From Neodiprion pinetum (Eukaryota; Arthropoda; Insecta; Hymenoptera; Diprionidae), in assembly GCF_021155775.2 (NCBI RefSeq), contig NC_060237.1, positions 7,363,332-7,427,331 of the forward strand: DNA of 64,000 bases, written 5' to 3'. The notes under the pieces are model-generated. The model ran no database searches. It was given only the letters and a program-made list of their open reading frames with translations, and was not told the origin of the DNA. Shown here in pieces: positions 38,829 through 52,720 of this stretch (within the stretch, counting starts at the first letter, position 1; each line of letters starts with the position of its first letter). Made by a program: the position numbers and the translations under genes.

Positions 38829-41800
38829 ATGGCTGACGGTGACATTGATTTGTACGCCGACGATCTCGAGCAAGATTTCGCACAGGTAAGTCGAATTGTC
38901 ATCGAAATCCCTAGACGTCGTCCCCCGCGTAATTACTTTACCTAAATCTCTCAAAAACTCTGTATTCGGCCTAGTATTTGGCCAGGAGAATGTTCTATTC
39001 GCTTCCGGCGTCATGGTCCGGATAACGATCGTGTATTATTCGATACCTAAGCGCTATCAAATTATCTGTAGATTTACCCCGATTCACGTGTAAACTACTA
39101 TGCATACTCATTTTACAAACCAGGACGAATTTGCTGGGGAAGGTGTTGACCTGTACGACGACGTGATCGCAGCACCTCCAGGTGGGAATAGTGGAGGGGC
39201 AAATTCTGGTGGCGGAGCAGGCGATGGCGATACAACCTCAACTAACGAGGAGACTAACGGTAGCGCTCCTTATCATCAATTGGGCAATAACATTCAGCCC
39301 AACCAAATTGGAAGACGCCACCAACTTTACGTGGGAAACTTGACCTGGGTAAAGCATAATTATGACAATTATTTGTTCGAGCCATTCTTTGCTCATCTAC
39401 GCTGATTGGAGTCTGAGTCCAATTCGTCGAGTTAGCTTTGCACGGTGATTCAATTGATCATGACAAATTGCTTCTTATCCTAAGGCTCAATACAAACTTC
39501 AATCAAGCTCCAGCTTTAGCTTACATTCAAGTTTGAAAGTTAGCATGCCAAAGTTTTTAGTGCTTTGCCAATTCGTGTTACACATCTGTTCTCATTATTT
39601 TTGTAGATTTTAAATAATTTCAATATATTTTAACATTGCCTGATTTATTAAAACATAAATTGTTCCAACAAATGGCTGCCTATAAGTTATGTGTTAGGTT
39701 GTTAATTCCAAAAATTTGTTGATTCTTTGAAAATTTAATTATTACACTAGTAATCGAATTCAGTATTAACAAAAAATTTATCAGATGCTTACTTCAATAG
39801 ATCACTTAGCTCGCTCACAGAAGTGAACTGTGATTCTTCACAAACTTTTTATTTAAAACATCTGTTCTCGGTGTTTCATTACAGGTAACATATGAATCAA
39901 TTGTTCACTATTATTACATTTTTTCTCGGTCCGCTCCCAATAAATGTCATGTACTGTAAAATGCTTTTCTGTTCTGTCAGAAACATACGTATACTTGATG
40001 TACTTACGGTATCCTTGTCTTATGAGGAAAAAGTGATGATTAAATATTTTGCATAAGTTTTTAGAATCTCTGAAATAAATTAATAAGGCTTTAAAAAGAC
40101 AAAAGCTTTAGTGATTTCTACACTCACGTGGTTTTTATGTATCCATGTAAAATTTTTGAAGATGACTACGATACTCCCTCTGAGTCACTACACAGTTTTA
40201 TTTATGAATTTCTTTTTAGGGAATGCTTTCTTATTCTGTACTTTAGTAACATACGCAATTGAAACACAGAGTGTGTTTGACATGAAGCACACTGATTCTC
40301 CATCATAAATTGTACTTTACATAATGCATGAACAAAAATAATTAATTCAAGTACTGGTAATAATATGCATAACAATGAAACACTCAAGTGTTTGGAATTT
40401 TTTGCCGCTTGATACTAATTAAAATAATCGAATTGTGTTTGGATAATGTTACAACGAAGCCATTCAAGGAGATTTTTCAACTGTCTTAGATAAAATTGAC
40501 GAGGATCTGTATAAATATTAATTTATCGAATGATGTTATTTTCTAGTGGACGAGTGATCAGGATATAACTGATGCGGTTCAAAGTATCGGTGTTCCTGAT
40601 TTTGTTGAAGTGAAATTTTTTGAAAATCGTGCTAACGGACAGTCAAAAGGCTTCTGTGTCATATCCCTCGGTTCTGAACAAAGTATGAGAATATGCATGG
40701 AACGGCTTCCTAAGAAAGAACTGCATGGACAGAGCCCAGTTGTGACATTTCCAACCAAGCAGGCACTTAATCAGGTAACACATTATTTTGATGATATTAA
40801 AAGTAACAGTAATTATTCCGGTCTTGGGAATTAAAAAATTTCAGATCACTAAGACAACAACCGTTATTGCCCTATCTGCACTGATATTTAAAACATCTTT
40901 GAATTCTCTCGGCAAGAAATTTGTGAAGATATATATGTTTGGAATTTTTGTGATTTTTTGACCGCAACACACGTTGAAATCTTCATGAGTTAAGTAACGG
41001 TATTTGTCCTTAGTTTGAGTCTCAATGTAAGACTCGACCAGCTCCAGCTCCTCAACAAAGTCAAAATCAACGCCCACACAATCCTCATCAGCATCAAACA
41101 TCCTTACCTCCTCATCAACAACATCCCCAGCATTCACCACATCCCCAACATCCTCAACACCCGCAACAAAACCACGGCCCCAGAATGATGATGGGACCGC
41201 CGCAAGGCGTGCGGAATCAACGTATGCCTTTGCCTGGCATGGGACCTCCTGGGCCTGGAGGACCTGGACAACAGGGCCCTCCAAGAATGCACGGGCCACC
41301 CATGGGCCCTGGTGGGCCTCACCATCCTTTACCTGGTCATCCTAATCAGGGTCCACCACCACCAGGCTATCAGCAAGGTCCTTGGAACGGACCAAGACCC
41401 AATGGTCCACCCGGACCACCGCGAGGGCCTGGCGGACCTGGTGGCCCTCCACAGCAAGGACCACCAGGATCAGGACCTGGACCGCAACATCGGCCGCCCG
41501 GAATGGTACTTGCATGTACCTACTTAGACAAATCCTCGTGAACTTTCATTTTACACTGTCTCAATTTTACTTAACTTTCTACTTTATAAACCATAACTTT
41601 CTCAATGCACAGCAATTTCACGGCGGACCACCTGGACCTCCGGGACAAGGGCCGCCTCGTGGACCACCTGGTCATCCTGGAGGACCGCCTGGTGATCCTA
41701 GAGGAGCCCCACCTCGTCCAGACTGGAATAGACCTCCGGGTAAGTATTGATTTACATTGTTCTTTTCTCTTTCTGTCAATATACCTACTAAGGAGAGTAT

Positions 41801-44800
41801 TCATTGTGCATAGGGATGCATCATGGACCTCAGGGACCACCAGGTTTCCCTCAACATCAACACATGCAAGGTCCGCAACCAGGTCAAGGCCCCCCGCAAA
41901 GAGGACCTCCTCCAGGTTCAATGGGTGGTGAGAGATTTAATACATTGATTAGCGTCGCGTTTTTGCGAACATAAAAAATATTGTTTTCTAAATACCAATG
42001 TAGGTACATATAGCTCGACAGTACTTTAATTTCTAATGAGTCAATAAAACGTTCATAGTAAATATTTCTTCACACATGTGGGTGCAGACATGTAATTTTT
42101 ATGGGAATATGAAGCTTAATGAGATTTACTGCAAATCTAGATTTTGATAAGTTGATAACTACTCCAATTAACTGTATATTTCTGACAAAAATTAAGACTA
42201 GAATGTTCTCTTACAAGACAGATAGGAGAATCTGCGAAACATGGCCAGTAACTGAAAAATCTATCCAATTCGAAAATATGTCCTGATAATAACGTTTCTA
42301 CTATTGGGATCTATATAAAATACCAGACCGCAAATTTGACTATGTGTATCCTAATGTGAAAAATGATCAGCAATGTTACCAGGTCCAGGTGGACCTCCAC
42401 CAGGACATGGTGGGCCACCTCAAGGTCCACCACAAGGTCCGCCAGGGGGACCCGCTCCTCACGTGAATCCAGCATTCTTTCCGCAAGGTCCGCCACATCA
42501 ACATCCCGGACAGCATCCTGGTGGGCCCCCGGGACCTCCTGGTCCACCTCATGGGCCACCTCACGGACCACCACACGGACCTCCGCATGGCCCACCTCAT
42601 GGTCCACCGCATAATCAACCACATGGACCTCCACATGTACCTCCGCATCCCTATGGACCACCTGCTGTACAGGTATATGATTTAAAAAACGTATTTTTTT
42701 GAAGCTATATACCATCTAAGTTTTTCATCGTGGATTCATTACTTCGCTGATTTTTGCTACTTTCTGTTGAATATCAAAGTTTGATCGATTATTCAGAGAA
42801 GGTCACATCACAATTTATACCTTACAGTGAGGTATTGACGTATAAGTACATGAAACATGTTTATGACTCATGTGAGGAATTTCTAATATAGGTGGATTTA
42901 CAAATTCTTTATGAATGACTAACGATCGAATTGGCTAGATTTTAAGTCTCTTGATAGCAACTAAATGTTTTTTTTTTTTTTTGCAAGTACTCGATTTGCT
43001 TTAACCAATAGATTAAATTTTACATATTTTTTTTCGCATATGAGCAAATTGTAATACCATCTTCAAAAGATTGTTGCGCATACTGGTGTCGATAAAATTC
43101 TTAACCAAACTGTACACTAGGTATTTCTCTCTGTTTATTACGTGATATAATGTCAATTTGATTACCTTCTAAAAATTAATTACACATACTTGGGTAATTG
43201 GAGATTGCTGTAATTATTTTATGGAGTACCGACAAAATGGGTCCATATAAATTTGGCTACTTAACAACAAGGAAAACAACTACTTATTCTCATATTGTGA
43301 TAAATTAAAATTTGTTTTTTAGCCTCCATATGGAGCTCCAGGTCCGGATCACAGGCCTGAAGGACCACCGCCACTCACTGAACAAGAATTTGAAGAAATC
43401 ATGGGTCGAAACCGCACGGTATCATCTTCGGCGATAGCTCGTGCTGTATCGGATGCAGCTGCAGGAGAATATGCTAGTGCCATTGAAACCTTGGTTACGG
43501 CTATATCCCTCATAAAACAATCAAAAGTGGCAGCTGATGATCGTTGCAAGATTTTGATAAGTTCACTGCAAGACACTCTACGTGGGGTGGAGACGAAAAG
43601 CTATGGATCCGCACGCAGAGGTGAATAATTTATTCTTATACGACTATGTCGTGATCTGTTTGATACACTAGTGCGTATGCATTAACGCTTTTCAAAACTT
43701 TGGTCAACAAAATCATCTTTTTGTTCTAGAACGGTCACGCTCGCGTGACCGCGAAAGGAGCCACCGAAGGCGAAGAGATCGTTCAAGGAGTCGCGATAGA
43801 GAATATAGAGAGCGTAGCAGGGACAGAGACCGGGACAGAGATAGGGAACGTGACCGTGAAAGGGAACGTGATCGTGATCGCGACAGGGAACGCTACTACA
43901 GCGAACCTTATCCTAGAGAGAGATCACGCAGCAGGGAGAGAGAGCGTGAACGTGAACGAGAACGTGAATACAGGGAACGTAGCAGAGAAGAAAGGTGAGC
44001 AGAATATTAACTTCTTGCATGAAGCTGGTTTGCTATAATTATGCAACTTTAAATCAGAATTGGAGAAAATCAAAAATGCTCATGTTTCAAAGTTTTACTT
44101 TGAAGTCATAAACGGCTTTTGTATGTCAAATGTTAACCAAATCATGAAGTATAGATGAAGAATTGGAAAATTAAAATGTCCACGAAATTGGCCTCAATGA
44201 TCACATCGACTCATTGTAAATTTTAGGCACAAGCATGCGGGTGCACTGCACATTAGTATTTTTTTATTTTTTTATATAATTCAAAATTCTATCGGTATTT
44301 TATTTGTATTTCTATTCTGTGTATACGGTGAATTTATTAACTCGATATTGCGGAATAACACGTACTCTAAATGGTTTAGGCTGATTCTACGTTTACACTG
44401 TATTCTTATGGTTAAATTTGGGAAATTCTAATGTCACATTAACGTGCAATTTTGTAATGTAAATATCCAATGTACAATACCAAATTATTCTATGCATTAT
44501 GAGAATGCAAACAAAAAGCTTGAATCTGTGTCCAGATGTATTTCATAGTTAGTTGCTTATTTTTTCAAAAAAAGGATAAGTGATCGACAGTTTTATTGCG
44601 CAATAGCCAACAGTCTCGCATTGAAGTACGGATGAAAATTTTCTCTGCAATAGTTTATCAAAGTCATAGTAATGTAATTAAATGAATGTACAGATCAGTT
44701 TTAGAAGCTTCAATTGGTGCATCGGAATTCAATCATGAATCAGTGACAAATAATTAGGACATAGGTGTAGTTTGTACCATTAGGCACGTATTAATGGGAC

Positions 44801-45835
44801 TAATGTATAGTTGTTTCATGTTTCAACTAAAATTTAGAAACCAAAACATACGAAATTGGCTCACACATACTTAACAAAATTGAATGAAAATGAAGAACTA
44901 AGAGAAAGTATGAATATAATTTGTAAAAAATCTTAGCACATTTCTTTATGCTACTGCATTTGTATATTGGCTTCCAATATATTTTCAGAATCTATATACC
45001 TGAATCACATTGAGCTATCTCTTAGATTTTATGTTTTCTATTAGTTTCGTGCAAACTGCTTGTAAATTCGGATACAAACAGACCTGGTCCTAAAGAAATG
45101 ATTTTTGTATCTAATTAACTTGGAAGTATTAAAACCGGTAAGTCATGTAACAATCCGTCCATTTTTCATTAGTACAACACGTCAGGCAGCCAGGCCGCGA
45201 GTTAAGGAAGAACCTCCAGAGGCGGCGCCTGTACCATCATCCAAGTCGTCTAGGTAATTTACTTTTGTACATTATAAGGAAACGTGAGTAGATGGAACAG
45301 GGTTGTGATCAGGACTTTGATTGGTCAGTCTATTCATTTATGTTACATGCGAACGAGTCTAAACCGAATGCATCAATTACTACTTATGTAAGATGTCACT
45401 ATATTGTTCTTATATACTTATATAATCATGAATTTTTACTAAGATGAAATGAAACTAATTGACTACTAAGTACAATGGGAAATTTTTTTGTTGTATAAAA
45501 TAGGAACAACTTAAAATGGTTTTTAAAATTAAGAAACCGTATAAAATACGCATATCATTGATAATTTGAATTAGTTTGTTCAGAATACAGCAATTGTGGT
45601 TAAATTCGTTATGCGTATAAATTCATATCAAAGTGAGACAATTGGCTGATATCTACTGCGTAGGTATTATGACGATCGCTACAGAGAACGTGGTGAACGT
45701 GAAAGGGAGCGAGAACGAGAATCGAGCAGAAGACCGGCGGAGCGTGAACGAGAGCCGGAACGTGAACGCGAGAGAGAACGGGAACGGGATCGGCGCGACG
45801 AGAGAGGCGACTCTTCACATCGTTCAAGACATTGA
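38829..45835 (+). CDS. CPSF6: Cleavage and polyadenylation specificity factor subunit 6 (CFIm68), 11 exons
   Basis: CPSF6 is the large subunit of nuclear cleavage factor I; with CPSF5 it binds UGUA sites and steers poly(A) site choice. Exons: 38829-38885, 39124-39348, 40547-40774, 41014-41505, 41613-41739, 41814-41927, 42383-42672, 43323-43620, 43730-43994, 45173-45253, 45664-45835. They total 2349 nt (782 aa), all phases consistent. Residues 1-80 are acidic, then Gly/Ser-rich. The RRM runs about 85-165, with RNP2-like LYVGNL and RNP1-like KGFCVISL. Residues 171-510 are His/Gln/Pro/Gly low complexity, including GPPH repeats in exon 7. A conserved helical block follows (LTEQEFEEIMGRNRTVSSSA, exon 8). 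Residues 611-782 form an RS/RE/RD mixed-charge domain ending SSHRSRH, used for SR-like nuclear import. It is longer than human CPSF6 (about 550 aa), mainly in the proline-rich part. The 81-nt exon 10 is frame-neutral. Confidence 0.95.
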
Positions 45836-48800
45836 ATAACCTCGGGACACGCCGATGCACCAGATTGACATCCGCAATACTATGCAGACCGTCGTCGTCC
45901 AGTTCGTCTTCTTCATCTTCTTCGAGTTGATGCTTATCATTATCATGGACATACTTCCTTTTACTCTCCATAGGATTTTATGACTGGGTGTTTAACATAA
46001 AGAATAATTACAGATGCAATCGAGTGATAAAGTTGTGGCAGATTGATACAATATTTTCTTCTTTTTTTTTCTTTTTTTTTTTAATCATGAATCGATTCTT
46101 ATAACCGGTACAAAAAATATGTTGATAGCATACGCTCTTTCATGCTAGTTGGTTTTACAATGTAAACACATTCTATAGAGTTAACTAACATTTCCACATT
46201 TCAATGTTTCCTAACATATAAATATTGTGTAACGATAGCATAGGTATATTCATACACATATGTAAACAGCATAATCGTAATTAAGAAGATTTTACTTGTT
46301 TGAATATGCTGACACTTAGAGAGTAGGTACAAATGTTAGTTTCTAAAGTAATGTTCATGTAAAACGACACACTGTTTTTGACTTTTGCTGTAACTAATAG
46401 TAATTAAGACAGAAATATGACGAAGAAACGAATATGGATTAAATACTTGAAGAATCTTGAAAACGAACAATCACAATAACGGATATTACAACGTATTCAA
46501 GAGGAATGAAGACATCTATACAAAATTCAACAATCATCATACCTCCACAACGATGCCAAGATTGTATCTTAATCTAATACAAATATTCGCTTTCAAAATA
46601 TACATGTAAAACATGATTTTACTTTATTCATCTGTGCAACACAATATCCTTGAATTGTTAATTTACTTTAATAGATATGAAATTTTATTTCATTCAGTCA
46701 ATCGATTAGTATAAATTAATAGTTTAGTCCCAATGTTTAGTACGGTGAAGTCATTTTCACTTTAAACATTCAATAATTCCAAAATTAGACCTAGAGTTAA
46801 ACATCTTTCCTAATGTTACAATCATTGTTCACTGTAATACTGCATTTCAATTGAAATTCGCATGGCGATACATGTGCCTGTGCATAAAGTGTTTCGATGT
46901 ACTCTGAAATGACTTCGAACTGTTGTTTTCATCAAAGTTTTGATCAAAGTTTGAGTTATCACCTATTTGAAAACAGTAAATCGCGCAATCTTGTTTTGTA
47001 TACGTTTCATTGTAGGTATGAAATATTGTTGACATTGATAAAAAATTTGATGAAATAACAGTAAACAAGTACATGATTGAAAACAATTTTTAAGAGAGAT
47101 CTTAGTTCAATTTTATGTGAATGAATTATTTTTTCCCCAAGTTGATGCCTCGGCGAGAATTAACCGGTGGAAAGAATTTATGTAATGAACTCGAGACTTC
47201 AAAAATATCACATTTTTTTACAAAACGAAATTGTAGTCGACCAAGCAAACAATTCTCTAATATGACTTTAAAATTCGCCAATGGGAGACTAGCCAGCAAT
47301 AACCATCATAAACTCAATTTGAGTGTTCCTGAAATTAAATCGCGTGTAAAAAAATATTGAGCGATGAACTGAGCTGTGTGAAATACTTCATTCTTTAATT
47401 TATGCCTAATACGTTCCTAATTAAAATTCATATAAATGTTTTGATTTCATTTACTCCAAATTGGGAATATTTTTATTTGAATATATTAACGTAGCATTAT
47501 TATGCATATTCTCAAATGGTGTAGGAGTACTATCGTAAATCCCAAGCTTAAGTTCTACCTAATAATTCTCCCTTGCAAACTTTTACTACATCTGTACTTC
47601 ACAGAGTAATCCTTTAGAAACTCCAAAATACCTTGACACTTATATTTTACGTTTACTTTAAGTGTAAATTATTGATTGCATGGTAGTTCTATGTTCACAT
47701 ATAAATTTCACAAAGAAATTACTGGTTCATAAGAACTTAAAGATATATCCCGGTATTCTTTGAATCGTACTTACTTTCTACTATGATAGTCTGTTACAAG
47801 ACACTAGTTATCTTCATGGTAATACAATTGTTGGTGAACGAAATGTAAAAAACGTCTAAAGTGTTATTCATTATTCAAAAAACAAAAAAAAAATGGCAAG
47901 TTTATCGGAATATTTTTACGCTTCATAGTTATTGTTCTATTTCAATGTCTCAGTTCACCAGTTACTTGCTCACTGTACTGCACAGTTGATTTCCGATAAC
48001 TATACATATGCATGAATAGCTTATATTGTTACCGTACACTGTCAAAAGATATTCATCAGCACAGCGTTAGGCTACAAGCATATTACTTCAAAATTCCTAC
48101 TCACCATGTTTTTATATGAATGCCCCGAGACTTACATATCTGCTTTTTTGTAAAAACATATTGTCAAACAAATTGGTTACCTTTGAGCTGTAGGACATAC
48201 ATTACCGTCTAACAGCACATTTCGTACCATATATGTATGAATTATGGATATGCTAATCATTGAAATATTCTACAAATATCTCAGTTTGAGATGAAAATGA
48301 TCGATCTTTCAAATCACTTTAAAGAGAGCATCAGAGAAATAATTTCTTTAATGAGATGGTGACACGAATAGAAAGCAATCTATCTCTGATTGTAAATAAT
48401 TTTACCTTCGATATGGTATCTGTTTTTTAAACAGCTGTATATTTCAAGTACCTGATAGAATTTTTGTTACAGTCATATTTGATATTTTCATTACCTTATC
48501 TTGGGATTCGACGCTCACCAATCCAAGTGTTAGACTGTCATAATGGAAGTGACCCAAATATCACAAGCTGATTGGGAATATAATTATAAGTTTTTTTTGT
48601 ACATCGACGATAGGGTTTGATCAACATGAATTTGACAACGTAAGGTACAGAATTCATGAATATACCAAAGTCACAGTAAACTTAATTTTTGCAAACTCGT
48701 GATTTCTCAACTTTTTCAGTTAATGTGAAACTGAAAATATTATTTAAGCCAAAGTTATCTAACAGTGTTTAGATTTTTTCAAAGTGCCACCAATGCGACA

Positions 48801-51800
48801 AGCCCTTTGTTATTTCAAAGAATTAGTTACCAGTGCAACAGATTAGCACAAATGAAAAGTAATGAATTAGTACATTGAATCAAAAAATATAACTCGCGAT
48901 TTTTGCTACTGGTTATGAGAGGTGGCATCATGTGTAAATACAAATTATCTGTGCAATCATCGCCTCCTCTAATATTCCATTTTAACTGCCAACTAAAAAT
49001 TAATTATAAGAGAATTCGTAGAATCATTATACTGGCGTAAATTATTTCGAAAAAGAAATTATTACATATTTTAACTTATGATGAAGATTTTACAAAGTAT
49101 ATAAACAATTTACTTTATAGCTGGTGATCTTTTGTATGAGTGAATGAATTTTACTAGTCAGTGATTTCGTCTTTGATACTATTTTCAAAGATTCGTTGAT
49201 CTTTATTTTAATTTTACAACTGATAAATATCGTAATTTTACCCGTATCATAAGGCTTTACAAGTAACTAACTTGGGTGGAAGAACACGAGTTAAAATTTT
49301 AAAAAGTCTTCAACAAAACAGCGTTCGTTTGCAGTAGTCGTAAAAACTAGTTTAATTTGATTTTTTTTTTATCATTTTCATTCTATTTGGCGTTTAGTTT
49401 ATTACATTATAAATAATTAATAATTTTAAAGGAACTTTAATTTATTTAATTTACTCTGCGTCATACGTATTACCTGATTACTGAAGTATTGCGCAAACTA
49501 TGTCTTGGACATAATCATGTGATTTTACAGGGTAAGTGTTCATAATACACAGCTATATTTACATGTATAGCAGTAATGTACTTATATGGTAGTTTGTAAA
49601 TGATGTGAATAGATAATCGGCCAAATAATCAACTTACATGTTACTGTAAATTATTATTTCTAATAATTTACGCAAAAAACTAAGCCTACAGTGCCAAAGA
49701 ATTGAATTGAGTAATAGTTAAGTAATGCGAATAATTTTGCTCGAATGTTATTCTTTTTCATGCAGCCGATTTTAAAGTTAACATTCGCATGTAAATATCA
49801 GTAAGGAATTGCAATTTTCCTTACAGTATCAAAAATACTGATATATCTTTTTAAAATAGTGTATTTGCAACTATTATTTATGCATTTGATGAGAAAAAAC
49901 ACATTGGATATATCAATTAAATGGCAAAAATGATCAATATTTAACATTGTGTGAAACATCAACATTATATGTCGCCTCAGTATGCATGTTTATCGCACGG
50001 ATTCTCACACTTGTAAACAATTATTTAATTTAATATTCAGAAATCTATATCACATCCAAAGTTATTCATGAATTTGTTGATTTTTCTTTATTCATCATCT
50101 GGCTAAAGCATCTAAAACTATTAAACGTGCAAAAGTGCTCACTCAAATCAAATAGGTAGTCATTAATATTTTCACTTCAATTTTTATTTATTACAAACTT
50201 TCGTTAAAAATAATGAACTCCATCGAATGAAACAGACATTTTTCAATAAGAACAGTTAACATATGCAATAACTACGTGTACAAATTCTTAGCAAACGTTT
50301 GTTTAACTGTACCAAAGTTAAACCACGAATTATTCGTATTTCAAAAAAGTAACAATAACAATGGGAACATGTGTTTTGTAATACAATTCATGTTTTTGTA
50401 TCAAATTGAAACATTCCAACGTTAAACCTAGGGATGCAAAGGTACAATTTTGATCGATATTCCCAGCACATCAATGAAACAGTGACTGTTATTCTACTTA
50501 TGTAAGCTTGCATGCTGCTCATCTCATGTTTTTAAGTTTTTTTTTTTTTTTTTCTTGAGCCGTATTTTTTAAAGTATTTCATTAGAAAAGTTTTTTAACG
50601 ACCATACCATACTAAATTTCTATTGCTTATTGTTCGCCTTTCTTTTGTATTACATTTAAAAATGAGTTCAGTATTTACTTACAGAATTTCTCTTTTAACT
50701 GTAAACGTTACAACTTATCAGTCTTCAACGACCTTAGATCTAAAACAGTATTAAGAGAGGTGCTAAACTATGAAACTCATGCGGCAACAGAATTACAATT
50801 TTCATTTTTAGCTTAAACTGAGCTACATAATATTAGGCCATAATCTTGCCTGCCTATATATAATTTCATTATACCGTTAAGTATTGTATAAATATTTTAT
50901 GTGTCATTAAATCTAATGCAAGCTCTGACAATTCGAAAATGCCCTTTAGCTATCTATGAAGAGTAAAAGATCTGCTAAACAGCGCTTGGTCTGTGATAGT
51001 AATTTTAAGGATACTTTGAGGCATACTATTCAAACAAATTTAATGTTTCGAATATAGAGGGTAAGGGACTAACAACGACCTTTTAGTTTTTTGTCATATT
51101 TTCTTACTTTTATATTTTTACTATCATAAACTTGATCATTAGGCTTTTATCAATCTTAGATCTGAAACTGTTACAATATAATGTGCATGGTGTAAGGTGA
51201 GTGTGAGTATAATAAGCCGTTGTAATCAAATTGCAGCTACATTCCTGCATATGTACCAAGTCAGAGTATCATACATCTCCGTGTAAGATAATTTAGTAAG
51301 AAAACTCAGTAGCAAGAAATAATTCTTGGAAGGTTCCACAAACAAGTTTACTTGCGTTGCACCATACTAGAGAAATGTGATAGCTATAAACTCTCATTTA
51401 CCCTGGGTCTGAAATATACTTGTTAAATCAAATTTATTTTACATAAAATCGCGTCTATTATACTTGAAGTAACTCAATTGTATTATTTTAGAGATGTTCA
51501 TTTTATTTCGAAATCTCCAGGCTCACTGGTGGATATACAATGCTACACAATGAACACAAAACATTCATACATAGCTGCACGTTATAATTGAAAACAAGTT
51601 CATATCCAAATGACCTATTCAAATATTCGTAAATACAAAATTATCCGTTACCAAACCTTAATTGTACACACTACACATTGCCAGCTGTTAAAAATATTGG
51701 AAGCGATAGATGATTTTTAATCCATTAGCCCTAAATGTGCTATTCTAAGACGATTGTCTCATATTAGGCATCATTCTTACGAAGACTGGAACCTACTCAT

Positions 51801-52340
51801 AAGAATTTCAAGCACTTTCTGCAATATTGACCATAGTTGCTAACTCATCTATTTTTCGCCAATATCATAGCATCATAGAATATTTTATTTTTATGCCGCG
51901 CAATATTCATGCTAATTTAGCATGTATAATTTTCTAACGAAACTACTGAGATTCATGAAAGGGAATATCACTATTCTTTTCCTTCTCAATTACATTTCAA
52001 CACTATACCATGTGATGATACTAATCAGCCGTAAAATTTTTACATGCACATGAAATTTGCAACCTTCTAAGTGTAGACGATGCTGATAAACTTGCTCTAT
52101 AATTTTAGGAACTGTAATTCTGTAATTAGTATTCGATTTCTTTGAACCTATTACTACAATTGAGTTCGTATTTGTGGATTTTAAACAGGGAAGCTTTTGT
52201 TGAAAGCAATCTAAAAATTCCATTACTCTTATAAATTTGAAGAGAAGAAAAAAAATGTGAAGGCAGTTACTGTATTCCCTTTTGTAAATCTTGAGGTAAG
52301 AAGGTGAAATTAAAACGAATCATCTTTATATTAAATAGAT
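45836..52340. other. CPSF6 3' UTR and spacer to HPS5
   Basis: About 6.5 kb of AT-rich sequence with no recognisable gene on either strand. The first part is presumably the CPSF6 3' UTR; variant ATTAAA signals occur at 46438-46443 and near 47418, and no canonical AATAAA was noticed nearby. A 79-codon plus-strand frame at 47121-47360 is charged and unrecognised, so it is not called as a gene. A long non-coding transcript cannot be excluded. Confidence 0.5.
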
Positions 52341-52341
52341 T

Positions 52342-52351
52342 TTTATTTATT
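52342..52351 (-). terminator. HPS5 poly(A) signal
   Basis: On the minus strand two overlapping AATAAA hexamers (AATAAATAAA) lie about 370 nt after the HPS5 stop codon. The spacing and canonical motif make this the likely HPS5 3' end. Confidence 0.65.
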
Positions 52352-52720
52352 ATTTCGAAATGCTCAAACACTTGAAAACTAGCTGTGATAAAACTACTGT
52401 AAAATTCATAATAAATATGATAATTAAAGATGTTCAACATACATTATTAACATAGGTATTCGTTTATAGTTTAAAGCCTATCTATAAATCTGATCAGCAA
52501 ATTTTTATCTCAAAATTAGTGATTATCCACCGTGCATTAGTTCGCGTATAATATCAAAAACATTTCCTTATATCTTACATTCAATATTGTTCTTTTCAGG
52601 ATTTTGAGTTTAATTCAATTTGCTCATTATCTCCATCGAAATTTATATGATCGTCACAATTACCGTCGTTACGGAATCATTTAAAAAAAAATAATTGACT
52701 TTACTTAATCCTAACAATGA

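Noticed and set aside
46150..46620. Several TGTA motifs downstream of CPSF6, possibly CFIm sites for autoregulation
   Set aside because: TGTA is frequent by chance in sequence this AT-rich, and the density does not look exceptional by eye.
47121..47360. 79-codon charged frame between CPSF6 and HPS5
   Set aside because: No recognisable family, no neighbouring exon or promoter signal, and AT-rich context. It remains a possible small gene but is not supported.
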